A stretch of 64,000 nt of DNA. Origin: Oceanirhabdus seepicola (lineage in GTDB: Bacteria; Bacillota; Clostridia; Clostridiales; Clostridiaceae). The notes below the pieces were generated by a model. The model was not told the origin of the DNA and ran no database searches. It saw only the letters and a program-made list of their open reading frames with translations. The stretch is from NCBI RefSeq assembly GCF_023684385.1, contig NZ_JAGSOJ010000004.1, positions 124,001 through 188,000 on the forward strand. Direction: 5' to 3'. The position numbers and the translations under genes are program-made. This document shows, piece by piece, positions 1 to 8,416 of the stretch. Numbering within the stretch: the stretch's first letter is position 1; each line of letters starts with the position of its first letter.

Positions 1-393
1 ACCATCAGCAAAGCTCTTTGCTTTATTTATAATGTATTCTTCAAAAGGCACTCCACTTCCAGAATATACTTTAAAAGCATCGTGGCAATCTCTGCATAAA
101 CGAACTACATACCATAACAGATGAAACTTCTCTTTTAATACACAATAAGCAATGAAGATATGCTTATACGCTTGTTGCTCATTCTCTTTATACATTTCAA
201 TAATTGAATCACTACTATTATAAAAAAGTGATATCTGTTCATCAGTAAGATCTATATTTATCTCTATCTTTAATATTTCTCTATCTACTTTTCCTTCAAG
301 AAAGCCTTCAATCATCTCCATTTGTTTCTCATCAAAACCTACTTCTTCATACACACTCAATAACTTCTCAGAACCCTTTTCTTCTAATATCAT
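1..393 (-). CDS. Hypothetical protein, N-terminal part (cut by window edge)
   Basis: An open frame without stop runs from an ATG at 393 leftward past base 1, giving 131 residues. A GAGGAG ribosome binding site sits 9 bases before the ATG, which supports this start. The protein begins MILEEKGSEKLL, is rich in Glu and Lys, and shows a CRDC motif (two Cys three apart, followed by His) near the end of the visible part. I do not recognise the family. The C-terminal part lies outside the window, so length and function cannot be judged. Confidence 0.7.
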   Translation of the reverse strand, partial: MILEEKGSEKLLSVYEEVGFDEKQMEMIEGFLEGKVDREILKIEINIDLTDEQISLFYNSSDSIIEMYKENEQQAYKHIFIAYCVLKEKFHLLWYVVRLCRDCHDAFKVYSGSGVPFEEYIINKAKSFADG

Positions 394-666
394 TTCCGTA
401 TTCTCCTCTCTTTCTTTAACCTATGTAAATAATCACTTAAGATTTCATCCCTTATCCATATCTATAATTCCATGTAAAATATTCTATATAAAATACTCCA
501 AAAATAACCAAAGTTAATATACAAGTAAAATTTGCTTGTTATATTATTTCATAAACCTAAAAATTATTCAATAAATACAATATATACCTTCGTAATATTT
601 TACCATGAAAGAAACTTTTTTAAAATACTTTTAGGGAACTTATTTTCGTATTTTAAAAATATAAGA
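394..666. other. AT-rich intergenic stretch
   Basis: This stretch lies between the edge gene and the first REP hairpin. It is very AT-rich and shows no convincing coding frame. It must carry the promoter of the leftward edge gene, but I cannot single out -35/-10 boxes with confidence. Confidence 0.5.
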
Positions 667-711
667 GGGGACGGTTCATGAATTTTTCTAATAAATTCAT
701 GAACCGTCCCC
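667..711. repeat. REP-like hairpin, copy 1
   Basis: A 19-bp perfect stem (core GGGGACGGTTCATGAATTT) closes a 7-base loop. It starts 24 bases past the stop of the leftward gene ending at 735, so it could terminate that transcript. Copies 1 and 3 share the CATGAATT upper arm, where most copies have CATTAATT. Confidence 0.93.
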
Positions 712-734
712 CTGCTTGTACTACTTATCTAAGT

Positions 735-1646
735 TTATATCATAAAGAGAAGGGTCTCTATTCTATTTCTCACTAATAAATAATCATTTGGTACTATATA
801 TTCATCTTTTTCACTTAATAACTTCCATTTTGATGTATCAATTTTCCTATTATTGATTTCTTTCATTTCATCTTCATTTATACACATAATAAATCTATGC
901 TTAAGATCTGTAAAAAAGATTTTACGTTCTCCTGTATACGCCTTTATTCCCATAAGATTGGCTACCTCACCATTATTTATGTTGTCAGCCTCTTCTTCTA
1001 TCATCTTTATATGTTCTTCATCTAATTTTCCATTTACAGTAAGCCTATGTTTATATTCAACAATCTCATTAATTACATATCCCTGTTTGTTAAATTCGTC
1101 TATCTCTTCTTCTGTTAATTCAGTCGCTACATATCCTTTACCCTTGCATATGCTTCTAATATTAGCTTCTTTGAAGAGCCTTCTATCTAACTTACTATCT
1201 ATCAGTTCTAAATCCCAATCATATTCATCAAAAGATATGAAACCTTCTTGAACTATTTTTTTTGATAACTTCCTAGTTTGTTCATTCATCTTACCAGAAC
1301 ACATTATAATCTGATGTGTGTCTACATCTATCGGATCACTAATACTCAATCCATCAATTTTCTTCAACTCACTTTTTATCCATTCAGATTTTTCATTCAA
1401 TTGATATTGAAAAATAAATTCAATCGAATTCTGTAAAGAATATTCAAATATGTAGTTCCATACAGTTTCCTTATCCTTAGGCGTATTTGATGAATCAATA
1501 AAATATAATTTCATTCCTTGAAATCCTTTTTTTTGTTTCATAACATGTTCTATCTTGAACATGTTACTCTTTCTCAAACAAAAACTCAATACCTCTTTCC
1601 ACCCTTTGTATTCAACTTCACTCAAGTCCCAAAATAAATAATTCAT
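735..1646 (-). CDS. Hypothetical protein, 303 aa
   Basis: The ATG at 1646 is preceded by GGAGGAG at good spacing. The protein is soluble, charged, and begins MNYLFWDLSEVEYKGWKEV. It has no signal peptide, membrane segment or motif that I recognise. Much of the C-terminal half is acidic and probably helical (TEEEIDEFNKQG, KMIEEEADNINNGEV). It is followed 24 bases downstream by REP copy 1. No function can be proposed from the sequence. Confidence 0.75.
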   Translation of the reverse strand: MNYLFWDLSEVEYKGWKEVLSFCLRKSNMFKIEHVMKQKKGFQGMKLYFIDSSNTPKDKETVWNYIFEYSLQNSIEFIFQYQLNEKSEWIKSELKKIDGLSISDPIDVDTHQIIMCSGKMNEQTRKLSKKIVQEGFISFDEYDWDLELIDSKLDRRLFKEANIRSICKGKGYVATELTEEEIDEFNKQGYVINEIVEYKHRLTVNGKLDEEHIKMIEEEADNINNGEVANLMGIKAYTGERKIFFTDLKHRFIMCINEDEMKEINNRKIDTSKWKLLSEKDEYIVPNDYLLVRNRIETLLFMI

Positions 1647-1853
1647 ATCTCTCCTCCAGTAAATTTATTCACTATATTATATTCTATTTTATGGTATAAC
1701 GTCTAATTTTTAATCTTTATTTACATGAATAGTATAACAAGTTTATAATTGTATATAAACATATATTACATAAAATTTACTAATTAATTTTCATTATTTT
1801 TCACTATTGGTGAAACATCGTACATTTTTACATTAATTTAGGAGGGATTCTAT

Positions 1854-2555
1854 ATGTCTAAGAAAAACATTGTAATTATTATACTAGTTCTTTGTTTAAT
1901 ATTTTTTTCCATTCTATTAATTATAAGATACTCAAAAGATAATTCTCATGAAGTTAAAGAAGTTAAAAATTCTAATTATCTTGATGAAAAAACCAAAGCT
2001 GAAATAGCGAAAAAATATGGTTTAAATGCTCCTACAAGTGATAAATCATCAAAAACCACATATAGTATTGGCTTTTCTTTCGATAATTCTTCAAAAAAAA
2101 CTGACCAAACTAAGGATGTTACTTCCCCTAAGAAAATAGAACTACTATCATACAAAGGAATTCTTGTAGATGATAATGAAGTATTTCTTGATGAGACAAA
2201 CAGTACTATTAAAAACAGTCTTGAAGAAACTCCTAATGTAATAGAACATTCATATTCTACATCAATTCAGTATTCTTATAAGTACTTTGATGTTTTCTTT
2301 GATGAAGATGATAAATGTATGGAAATCCAGATTATTAACTATCCTGAAATTGGAATATATTATGATGGCCACAACCTAATGGATTTTGAATCCTATCAGG
2401 CTATAGAAACATTTTTCAAAGAATATGATGATAACTTAACTTATGATTCTACTGGATTTACTTCTGAGAAGCTGGGAATCAATGTGTATTGTGAACACTT
2501 AAATGAATCACCCCTTAATCCAGTGGATGCTTTTTTGATATTTAACAAGAAATGA
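1854..2555 (+). CDS. Membrane-anchored extracellular protein, unknown function
   Basis: AGGAGGG lies 7 bases before the ATG. One hydrophobic segment at about residues 5-27 (IVIIILVLCLIFFSILLI) acts as an uncleaved anchor, and the rest is polar, Lys/Asp/Ser-rich and probably outside the cell. No lipobox Cys is present. The remaining 200 residues match no family I recognise. The gene stands alone, running right between leftward neighbours, with a weak hairpin after its stop. Confidence 0.75.
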   Translation: MSKKNIVIIILVLCLIFFSILLIIRYSKDNSHEVKEVKNSNYLDEKTKAEIAKKYGLNAPTSDKSSKTTYSIGFSFDNSSKKTDQTKDVTSPKKIELLSYKGILVDDNEVFLDETNSTIKNSLEETPNVIEHSYSTSIQYSYKYFDVFFDEDDKCMEIQIINYPEIGIYYDGHNLMDFESYQAIETFFKEYDDNLTYDSTGFTSEKLGINVYCEHLNESPLNPVDAFLIFNKK

Positions 2556-2561
2556 TTTAAA

Positions 2562-2598
2562 GAAGTGAGCTTTTCCAGTGGCTTTCTCCACCCACTTC
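2562..2598 (+). terminator. Weak terminator candidate
   Basis: Arms GAAGTG and CACTTC enclose a second small GTGG/CCAC hairpin, 7 bases after the stop at 2555. The tract behind it is only moderately T-rich, so this is tentative. Confidence 0.35.
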
Positions 2599-2722
2599 AT
2601 TACTTTTATTTACATTATTTGAATATTGTTTTATAATTGTATTAATATACATAATGAGGTTTACTGACTAATTCAAATTACATTTATTTAAGTATATGAA
2701 TATTAAGGAGGTTGTCTTTGTT

Positions 2723-2932
2723 ATGAATTTAGATATGCTTTTTGGTTGTACATTCTTTTTAATTTTAGGATTAATTGGCTTCAAAAAACCTAAAAATAAA
2801 TTTGATATGATCTTTGGTTGGATATTCGAAAAAATCGAACTAAGTGATTCCTTAATTAAAACCATGAAATATATTGGTGGATTTGAATTAGTATTAAGCT
2901 TTCTTTTCTTTGTTGGTAGTTTTAATTTATAA
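2723..2932 (+). CDS. Small membrane protein, 69 aa
   Basis: AAGGAGG at about 2704-2710 places the start at the ATG at 2723, not at the earlier in-frame ATG at 2696. The protein begins MNLDMLFGCTFFLILGLIG and has two hydrophobic segments, near residues 4-20 and near the C-terminus (LVLSFLFFVGSF). A short amphipathic stretch with FGWIFEKIE lies between them. I recognise no family. An overlapping reverse frame has no ribosome binding site and is treated as a shadow. Confidence 0.65.
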   Translation: MNLDMLFGCTFFLILGLIGFKKPKNKFDMIFGWIFEKIELSDSLIKTMKYIGGFELVLSFLFFVGSFNL

Positions 2933-2967
2933 ATAAACAAGCTCTCCATCTTTCATAAAAAATAAAA

Positions 2968-3004
2968 GGCCACTGATCAACCCTAAATAGGGTCACTAAG
3001 TGGC
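2968..3004 (-). terminator. Intrinsic terminator of the leftward lipoprotein gene
   Basis: Arms GGCCACT and AGTGGCT enclose an inner ACCCT/AGGGT hairpin. Read on the minus strand it is followed by TTTTATTTTTT. It ends 15 bases past the stop of the gene at 3020-3754 and lies between converging genes. Confidence 0.75.
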
Positions 3005-3019
3005 TACTCATCTCATATT

Positions 3020-3754
3020 TTATCTATTCGCTTTTTCAAAAATTCTATATCCAAATTCCATTGTTGATCCTTCTGAAATCAGATAGTTACATGAGAATTC
3101 TGTTAATCCTATTCCTTCTTTATATACTCTTTGTTCTACATATTTCTCACTTCCATATCCTTCTACACCTTCAATAGAAGTCTCAGTGATAACAATAGTT
3201 TTTCCATTCTCATCAGTATTTACATCCTTAATAGTTGTTACTGCTTGATATTTCTTTGCATTTATAACAACCTCTTGCTCCCAGCTAGAATCCTTTTTAA
3301 GTTCCCCTTTAAGGATAATAGATTCTGTTATAATTGATGGACTCTTTGTATCATCAAAAACCTGCTCAATTATTGAATCTTCTTTGATTGTGTATTTTGT
3401 TTCTGATAGAAGATCTTCTTTTGATTTTCCTGATTCGCCCTCGCTCATGTCCATATATTCATTCTTAAATATAATTGTCTTCTCATCTGAAGATTTATTT
3501 ACTTCGCTAACAGTTGTAGTTTTTCCAAACTCTGCAAATCCTGAATAGTTAAATACAGTTCCCTCAATATCATTAATGAATTTTCCTAACTCTTTGCTCC
3601 AAGTATCGACCTTTTCTTCTTTCTGTTCCTGATTTGTTTTATTATTTATTGCTTCTTTATTTTCATTATTTGAATTATTTCCGCATGATGCAAAAGTGAA
3701 TAAAGTAATTGAAACTAACGATGCTAGTGCAACTTTCTTTAATACTGATTTCAT
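3020..3754 (-). CDS. Secreted lipoprotein, unknown function
   Basis: The 244-aa protein has a classic lipoprotein signal: basic MKSVLKK, a hydrophobic core, and a lipobox ending at Cys24 (TFASCG). An Asn/Lys/Glu-rich linker leads to a polar domain of about 190 residues that I do not recognise. GGAGG lies 7 bases before the ATG. It is the next gene after a lipoprotein/response regulator/kinase operon. Its promoter region carries a direct repeat (see 3788-3822), so it may be a target of that two-component system. It is probably a cell-envelope stress or sensing protein, but this is inference. Confidence 0.8.
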   Translation of the reverse strand: MKSVLKKVALASLVSITLFTFASCGNNSNNENKEAINNKTNQEQKEEKVDTWSKELGKFINDIEGTVFNYSGFAEFGKTTTVSEVNKSSDEKTIIFKNEYMDMSEGESGKSKEDLLSETKYTIKEDSIIEQVFDDTKSPSIITESIILKGELKKDSSWEQEVVINAKKYQAVTTIKDVNTDENGKTIVITETSIEGVEGYGSEKYVEQRVYKEGIGLTEFSCNYLISEGSTMEFGYRIFEKANR

Positions 3755-3787
3755 ATAAATACCTCCTACAAGTTGAATTATGTGTAT

Positions 3788-3822
3788 ATTATATATCGAA
3801 TCTTTACAGTTTACATTACAGT
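3788..3822 (-). promoter_or_regulatory. Promoter with direct repeats, candidate response-regulator site
   Basis: On the minus strand, TATAAT (3788-3793) lies 34 bases before the start of the lipoprotein gene. The -35 position is not TTGACA-like. Instead, two copies of ACTGTAA (3816-3822 and 3804-3810) lie 12 bases apart across it. This layout is typical of OmpR-family activated promoters. The assignment to the adjacent regulator is inference. Confidence 0.45.
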
Positions 3823-3843
3823 TAGGTTACGAATAAATAAATT

Positions 3844-5238
3844 TTATAATCCAATAGGGAATTTCAACATTACCTCCGTTCCAATTCCAAGTGTACTATC
3901 TATAAGAAATTCACCTTTATGCAACTCCATAATTTCTTTACATAAAGCTAATCCTATTCCAGTACCACTTTTTGAAGAACTTCCCTTGAAAAATTTTTCT
4001 GTTACCTTTTTCAAATCTTCCTCTGATATGCCAACACCATTATCTGTAATTTTTATAATTGCATACCCCTCTTCAACTCCTGTTGATACAGATATTTTCC
4101 CTTCAGGCGAAGTAAATTTCATTGCATTATCTATAACATTTATAAGTACCTGTTTTATTCTATTTTCATCACCTTTTATATCAATATGATGCTCACTCAA
4201 TGTAAGGTAAAGTGATATATTCTCTTCTTCAAATCGCCTTTTAAAGTAACTAGTAACATTTGCGGTTAACCCATTTAAATCTATTATATCCTTGTTCAAC
4301 ACTACCCGTTTTGATTGTAATTTCGAAAAATCTAGCAATTGCTCAACTAGTGTATTTAGACGAATACTCTCATTTGTAATTATATCTAATCCCATAGCTT
4401 TATCACTCTCATCGAGATCTTCCTTCAATAATTCACTCCACCCTCTTATAGCTGCTAATGGAGTTCTAAGTTCATGAGATATGGATGAAATGAAATCATT
4501 CTTTGCTCTATTACTCTTTGCAATTTCCTCTGTCATCATATTGATTGTATCACATAGAATCCCCATCTCATCTTGCGATTTCTTATTAACCTTTACAGTG
4601 AAATCCCCTTTTGATATAGTCTCAGCTGCTATTGTCAAATCACGTATTGGAGTTAATATGTCTCTTGATAAAATAGAACTAAATATAAATGCTATTATTA
4701 TAACTGCCAACCCAGCTAGTATTAGTATTATAGAAATATTTAATATTGTTGATATTATTTCATCTATATTAGTCCTATATCTCATAACACCTTCAATATT
4801 CCCAAGTGTTTTTAAAGGAAATGTAATAGAAATCTCTCTATGATTCCCACTATTTCTTTCATTGATTGAATACTCACCTTTTCCGCTGATAACTTCCCAT
4901 ATATCTTTATCTTTTGATATTTCTAATTCATTCTCTCCATTAGAATTTGTAATCATTCTTCCATCCTTATCAAATACCTCAAGGAAGAAATCTGCATCTG
5001 GAGATTCCGTCTCCAGTATTATCTTACTTTTAAGCTTTATATCTGCTGATGAATATTTAACATTATAGAACTCAATTGCTGCGTATGATCTACTCTTCAT
5101 TAAACTTCTCACACTTTGAATATAATATTGCCTAACTGCTAAAATGAATATACACTCTAAAATAAGAACTATTACAAGTATCAATACTGCATTATTGAAA
5201 TATATTTTACCTCTAATACTATCCTTCTTACTAATCAT
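3844..5238 (-). CDS. Sensor histidine kinase (HAMP, HisKA, HATPase)
   Basis: This 464-aa membrane kinase has TM1 at about 15-35, an extracellular sensor region at about 36-160, TM2 at about 162-188, then a HAMP linker. The HisKA box is SSISHELRTP with phospho-acceptor His255. The ATPase domain shows the N box (NVIDNAMKF), G1 (DNGVGI) and G2 (GTGIGLAL). Its start overlaps the regulator stop by 4 bases (ATGA), so the two are translationally coupled. It presumably phosphorylates the adjacent OmpR-type regulator. The signal is unknown, but the leading lipoprotein gene suggests a cell-surface stimulus. Confidence 0.93.
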   Translation of the reverse strand: MISKKDSIRGKIYFNNAVLILVIVLILECIFILAVRQYYIQSVRSLMKSRSYAAIEFYNVKYSSADIKLKSKIILETESPDADFFLEVFDKDGRMITNSNGENELEISKDKDIWEVISGKGEYSINERNSGNHREISITFPLKTLGNIEGVMRYRTNIDEIISTILNISIILILAGLAVIIIAFIFSSILSRDILTPIRDLTIAAETISKGDFTVKVNKKSQDEMGILCDTINMMTEEIAKSNRAKNDFISSISHELRTPLAAIRGWSELLKEDLDESDKAMGLDIITNESIRLNTLVEQLLDFSKLQSKRVVLNKDIIDLNGLTANVTSYFKRRFEEENISLYLTLSEHHIDIKGDENRIKQVLINVIDNAMKFTSPEGKISVSTGVEEGYAIIKITDNGVGISEEDLKKVTEKFFKGSSSKSGTGIGLALCKEIMELHKGEFLIDSTLGIGTEVMLKFPIGL

Positions 5239-5933
5239 GATTCATGGCTCCACATATATCCGTATCCTCTAATAGTTTTTATATACTCAGGTTTAGATGG
5301 ATTCTCTTCAATCTTTTGACGTATTCTTCTTATATTAACCTCTACAACTTTTGAATCACCTACATAATCTTCTCCCCATACTATATCCAATAGTTCATTT
5401 CTGTCAAGAGTTGAGTTCTTATTCTCTATTAATGCCTTTAACATAAGGAACTCTGTAGGGGTTAAACCTATAACTTCATCATTCTTCGTCACAATCTTTT
5501 TCAAATTATCAACAGTGAATATTCCTACTTTCTCTATGCTTTTTTCCTTCTTTTCAGGATGTTTTATTCGCTCGACTCTTCTAAGTACAGACGCAATTCT
5601 CGCTTCTAACTCCATAGCCCCAAACGGTTTTACAATGTAATCGTCAGCCCCACTGTTCAGCCCTGTGACTATATCCTCCTGACTCCCTTTAGCAGTGATC
5701 ATTATAATTCCCATATCGGGGAATGATACTTTCATTCTACGACAAACTTCAAATCCATCTATATCAGGCAACATAACATCCAATAGAGCCACATCAACCC
5801 CTTCATCACAAAAAGACAATGCATCTCTTGAATTATCAAAATCTATAACATCATACCCCAAGGATTTTAATTTAAGTTTCATAAAGCTTCTGATAGAAAA
5901 TTCATCCTCTAGTATTAGTATTTTATTCTTCAT
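5235..5933 (-). CDS. OmpR/PhoB-family response regulator
   Basis: The 232-aa protein has a receiver domain (about 3-115) with acidic pocket EDE at 9-11, phospho-acceptor Asp52 (LLDVMLPD), Thr/Ser switch in ITAKG and Lys in VKPFG. A winged-helix DNA-binding domain follows (about 135-230; LTPTEFLMLKAL, VEVNIRRIRQKIE, IRGYGY). It overlaps the upstream lipoprotein gene by 11 bases and the downstream kinase gene by 4, so all three are one transcript. Direct repeats before the gene at 3020 are a candidate binding site. Confidence 0.94.
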   Translation of the reverse strand: MKNKILILEDEFSIRSFMKLKLKSLGYDVIDFDNSRDALSFCDEGVDVALLDVMLPDIDGFEVCRRMKVSFPDMGIIMITAKGSQEDIVTGLNSGADDYIVKPFGAMELEARIASVLRRVERIKHPEKKEKSIEKVGIFTVDNLKKIVTKNDEVIGLTPTEFLMLKALIENKNSTLDRNELLDIVWGEDYVGDSKVVEVNIRRIRQKIEENPSKPEYIKTIRGYGYMWSHES

Positions 5934-7425
5934 CTAATTCTGCTCCTTTCCTGTCTATAATCCTAAAGATATCTTTAATATATTCCACTGAAACGTCTCC
6001 CTTATCATATACTGATTTAGGAATTGAAGCGCTATAATGATATAGCTGATTCTTTCCAAGCTTAATAATCTTTGAATCTTTTTGAATATACTCTTCATTC
6101 TTATGTATTATAATAGATAAGATTATTTGTGGTGTTTCATTTCCTATATCATAAAATGATATCTTATTTTCCCCTTTAAAAGATTCCTGATTCTCCTCAT
6201 GCTGGTTTTCTTTATTCAGCTCTTTCTCTTCCACAATTGCAATATTGCTTCTCATCTTATTAGGTAATATAATCTTAAAATTAAATTCTTTGTTTACATA
6301 TTCTCTCCTCACAATAGAATAATTCCCTTCCAAGTTATATGAGAACCAAATTCTTACGGATTTTGGTACATATTGATGGAGTCCTTCTATTTTATTTTCA
6401 TAATCATACAATTCTGCCGATTGCCTCAAACATCCTATATCCAAAATATCATCTTCATTAATATCCTCAACAGATATTATATTCACTAACTCTTCACTTT
6501 CCCAAATAGGCATTTTATTGAATGTCATAACATTTTCATTGTTCTTTCCATTCTGATTTACCTTTCCATCATAGATAAGAAGCATCAAATCTTCACTGAA
6601 ATATCTATTTTCGCCATAAATGTATATTCCATTTCTCTTACTATCAACTCTTCCAGCTTTAACACGAAGTGAATTAGCATACATATCAATATCTTCTCTA
6701 TATGTTTCTGTTAATTTCAATCCATCAAAAGATAACACATTTAAATAGTTATAATCTTCCTCATTCTTTATAAGTATTATTTCCTTTTGCTCATCAGAGT
6801 TTATATCAAATATTTCATAATCGCCTATGATATCAGAATATAAATTTTGAAAATACCCTCCATGATATGAATACACTTTTAAAAGCTTCGCTCCAGTTTC
6901 CTCATAAGCTGATGTTACAAATATCTCAGGATATCCATCTGCTGTAATATCCATAAATTCCACTGATGATATTGATGTATTTTCCCCTTCTTGCCCAGTA
7001 CCCACTGAGGCCGTAGTAAGTTTATTCCATCTATCATTCTTGTACTTGTATATCTGTAGTTCATAATATGTCTCAGATTCATCTAAACTATTTTTATATT
7101 TAGCTAGAACTACCACCTCTTTATCATCATCTCCTAATAAATTTATCTCTCTAAATGATGATTCTTCTTGATCAACAGCAAGGGTAATTATCTTTTCCTC
7201 TTCTGCTAGGAGTTCTATAATCTCTGAATAATTTGACCTTTCCTCTACCCCTGAAATCAATTCCTCTGGCATGGCAACCTTAGCACATGATGATGCCATA
7301 ATCATCATGGTGAATATAATACCTATCATTACTATATTTCTTATACTCACATTTTTCTTGTGTATATTTGGCTTATTTACATTTAGCTTATCTATATTTG
7401 CCTTATTTGTATAATATTCATTCAT
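5923..7425 (-). CDS. Lipoprotein with FG-GAP/VCBS-like repeats, first gene of a TCS operon
   Basis: The frame is open from 7440, but GAGG lies 9 bases before the ATG at 7425, which I take as the start (500 aa). The N-terminus has an odd degenerate repeat (NKANIDKLN, NKPNIHKKN), then a hydrophobic segment ending in a lipobox-like ASSCA (Cys47). The outer part contains Asp-rich motifs such as DITADGYPEIFV, DINSDEQKEIIL and DINEDDILDIGC, which resemble calcium-binding FG-GAP/VCBS propeller blades. It overlaps the regulator gene, so it probably acts with the two-component system as an accessory sensor. That role is inference. Confidence 0.75.
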   Translation of the reverse strand: MNEYYTNKANIDKLNVNKPNIHKKNVSIRNIVMIGIIFTMMIMASSCAKVAMPEELISGVEERSNYSEIIELLAEEEKIITLAVDQEESSFREINLLGDDDKEVVVLAKYKNSLDESETYYELQIYKYKNDRWNKLTTASVGTGQEGENTSISSVEFMDITADGYPEIFVTSAYEETGAKLLKVYSYHGGYFQNLYSDIIGDYEIFDINSDEQKEIILIKNEEDYNYLNVLSFDGLKLTETYREDIDMYANSLRVKAGRVDSKRNGIYIYGENRYFSEDLMLLIYDGKVNQNGKNNENVMTFNKMPIWESEELVNIISVEDINEDDILDIGCLRQSAELYDYENKIEGLHQYVPKSVRIWFSYNLEGNYSIVRREYVNKEFNFKIILPNKMRSNIAIVEEKELNKENQHEENQESFKGENKISFYDIGNETPQIILSIIIHKNEEYIQKDSKIIKLGKNQLYHYSASIPKSVYDKGDVSVEYIKDIFRIIDRKGAELDEE

Positions 7426-7457
7426 AATACTCATCCTCACAATAGTTATTGATTAAT

Positions 7458-7486
7458 ATTATACTACAATATCGCAAATAACAACT
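7458..7486 (-). promoter_or_regulatory. Promoter of the lipoprotein/RR/HK operon
   Basis: On the minus strand, TATAAT at 7458-7463 is preceded by a TTGTTA-like -35 box 15-16 bases upstream. The lower arm of REP copy 2 begins where the -35 box ends, so the repeat lies directly against this promoter. Confidence 0.55.
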
Positions 7487-7538
7487 AGGGGACGGTTCAT
7501 TAATTTTCTAAATAAATTAATGAACCGTCCCTTGGTTG
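7482..7538. repeat. REP-like hairpin, copy 2
   Basis: The central 18-bp perfect stem (7489-7531, 7-base loop) has the CATTAATTT upper arm. The stem extends outward through CAACTAG pairing with TTGGTTG with two wobbles. This copy lies between diverging genes, so it is not at a gene end. Confidence 0.93.
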
Positions 7539-7720
7539 CCACCATTATTTTTTTACTTATCAACTTCCTATTATTACATAATAATTCATTTAAAATCACA
7601 CAATAATCAAAATCCTCCCTAATCTGCAATCTACTATTTTACAATAAATTTGTATATCTCTTTTAATTCTACAAATATATGTTAAAATAAAAGTATATAC
7701 CTATATTGGAGGTGCTTAAT

Positions 7721-8185
7721 TTGAGAATTAATAAATATATATTTTTTTCCATAAGCTTGATTTCAACGTTTTTATCTTGTATTTTTTTTAAAAACCTTTA
7801 TTTTCACAGGTTTGTAGATAACTATCCCCCTTCTCCTGTACATGATGGTAGCTTAGCAGTCATTGGATTGACTCCTTTATTAATCGTACTACTCCTAATG
7901 ATTTTTCACTTTTCTTTACATATAGCAATATTAAAAAAAATAAAACTATTAAGATACTTCCAAGTATCATTTTCTCCACAGTCCCCATTAAATAAATCTT
8001 TTAAACACTATGTATTAGACTTAATACTTATACTTTTTTTGATTCTTTTTATAATAGGTATCATTTCAGAAGCTCTCTTATCCAATACTATAGGCGTACT
8101 ATTCCACATATTTTCAATATTTTGCTTATACCTTTACTGGCTTTGGGTACGAAATCTTGTGTACATAAAACATCTTAGGAAATGA
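7721..8185 (+). CDS. Hypothetical membrane protein
   Basis: GGAGG at 7708-7712 places the start at the TTG at 7721, giving 154 aa beginning MRINKYIFFSISL. Four hydrophobic segments are visible, near residues 5-24, 45-70, 95-115 and 120-140. A PPSPVHDG loop lies after the first. I recognise no family. The stop is followed after one base by REP copy 3. Confidence 0.65.
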   Translation: MRINKYIFFSISLISTFLSCIFFKNLYFHRFVDNYPPSPVHDGSLAVIGLTPLLIVLLLMIFHFSLHIAILKKIKLLRYFQVSFSPQSPLNKSFKHYVLDLILILFLILFIIGIISEALLSNTIGVLFHIFSIFCLYLYWLWVRNLVYIKHLRK

Positions 8186-8186
8186 A

Positions 8187-8247
8187 GACAGACAGGGGAC
8201 GATTCATGAATTCTCTTAATAAATTCATGAACCGTCCCCTGTTTGTC
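8187..8247. repeat. REP-like hairpin, copy 3
   Basis: This is the longest copy (61 bases), with 26-base arms starting GACAGACAGGGG. It has one wobble in the lower arm and one A/C mismatch (GATTCAT in place of GGTTCAT). It begins two bases after the stop of the rightward gene and lies between converging genes. Confidence 0.93.
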
Positions 8248-8281
8248 CTTTATTTCATCCAAAAAACAAAATAAATAATAA

Positions 8282-8322
8282 GTTACTACACATTACCTGA
8301 ATTCCTGTAAACCTGTAGTAAC
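8282..8322 (-). terminator. Terminator candidate for the polysaccharide operon
   Basis: A 9-bp perfect stem (GTTACTACA/TGTAGTAAC) has a 23-base loop. On the minus strand it is followed by a T-rich run (TTATTATTTATTTTGTTTTTT). It lies about 95 bases past the last gene of the leftward operon. Confidence 0.5.
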
Positions 8323-8416
8323 CCCTATCACACTATACTATACAAGTATTAGTTATGTTTTAAAAATTAGTCTTATCTATGTCCTCTATTTATCATATTT
8401 CTTGATTAGAATTTCC

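Noticed and set aside
2668..2949. Reverse-strand frame opposite the small membrane protein at 2723
   Set aside because: It has no ribosome binding site, while the forward frame has AAGGAGG and plausible membrane helices.
3773..5068. Plus-strand frames opposite the histidine kinase and lipoprotein genes
   Set aside because: They are antisense shadows of strongly supported genes, hydrophobic from reverse-complement codon bias, without ribosome binding sites.
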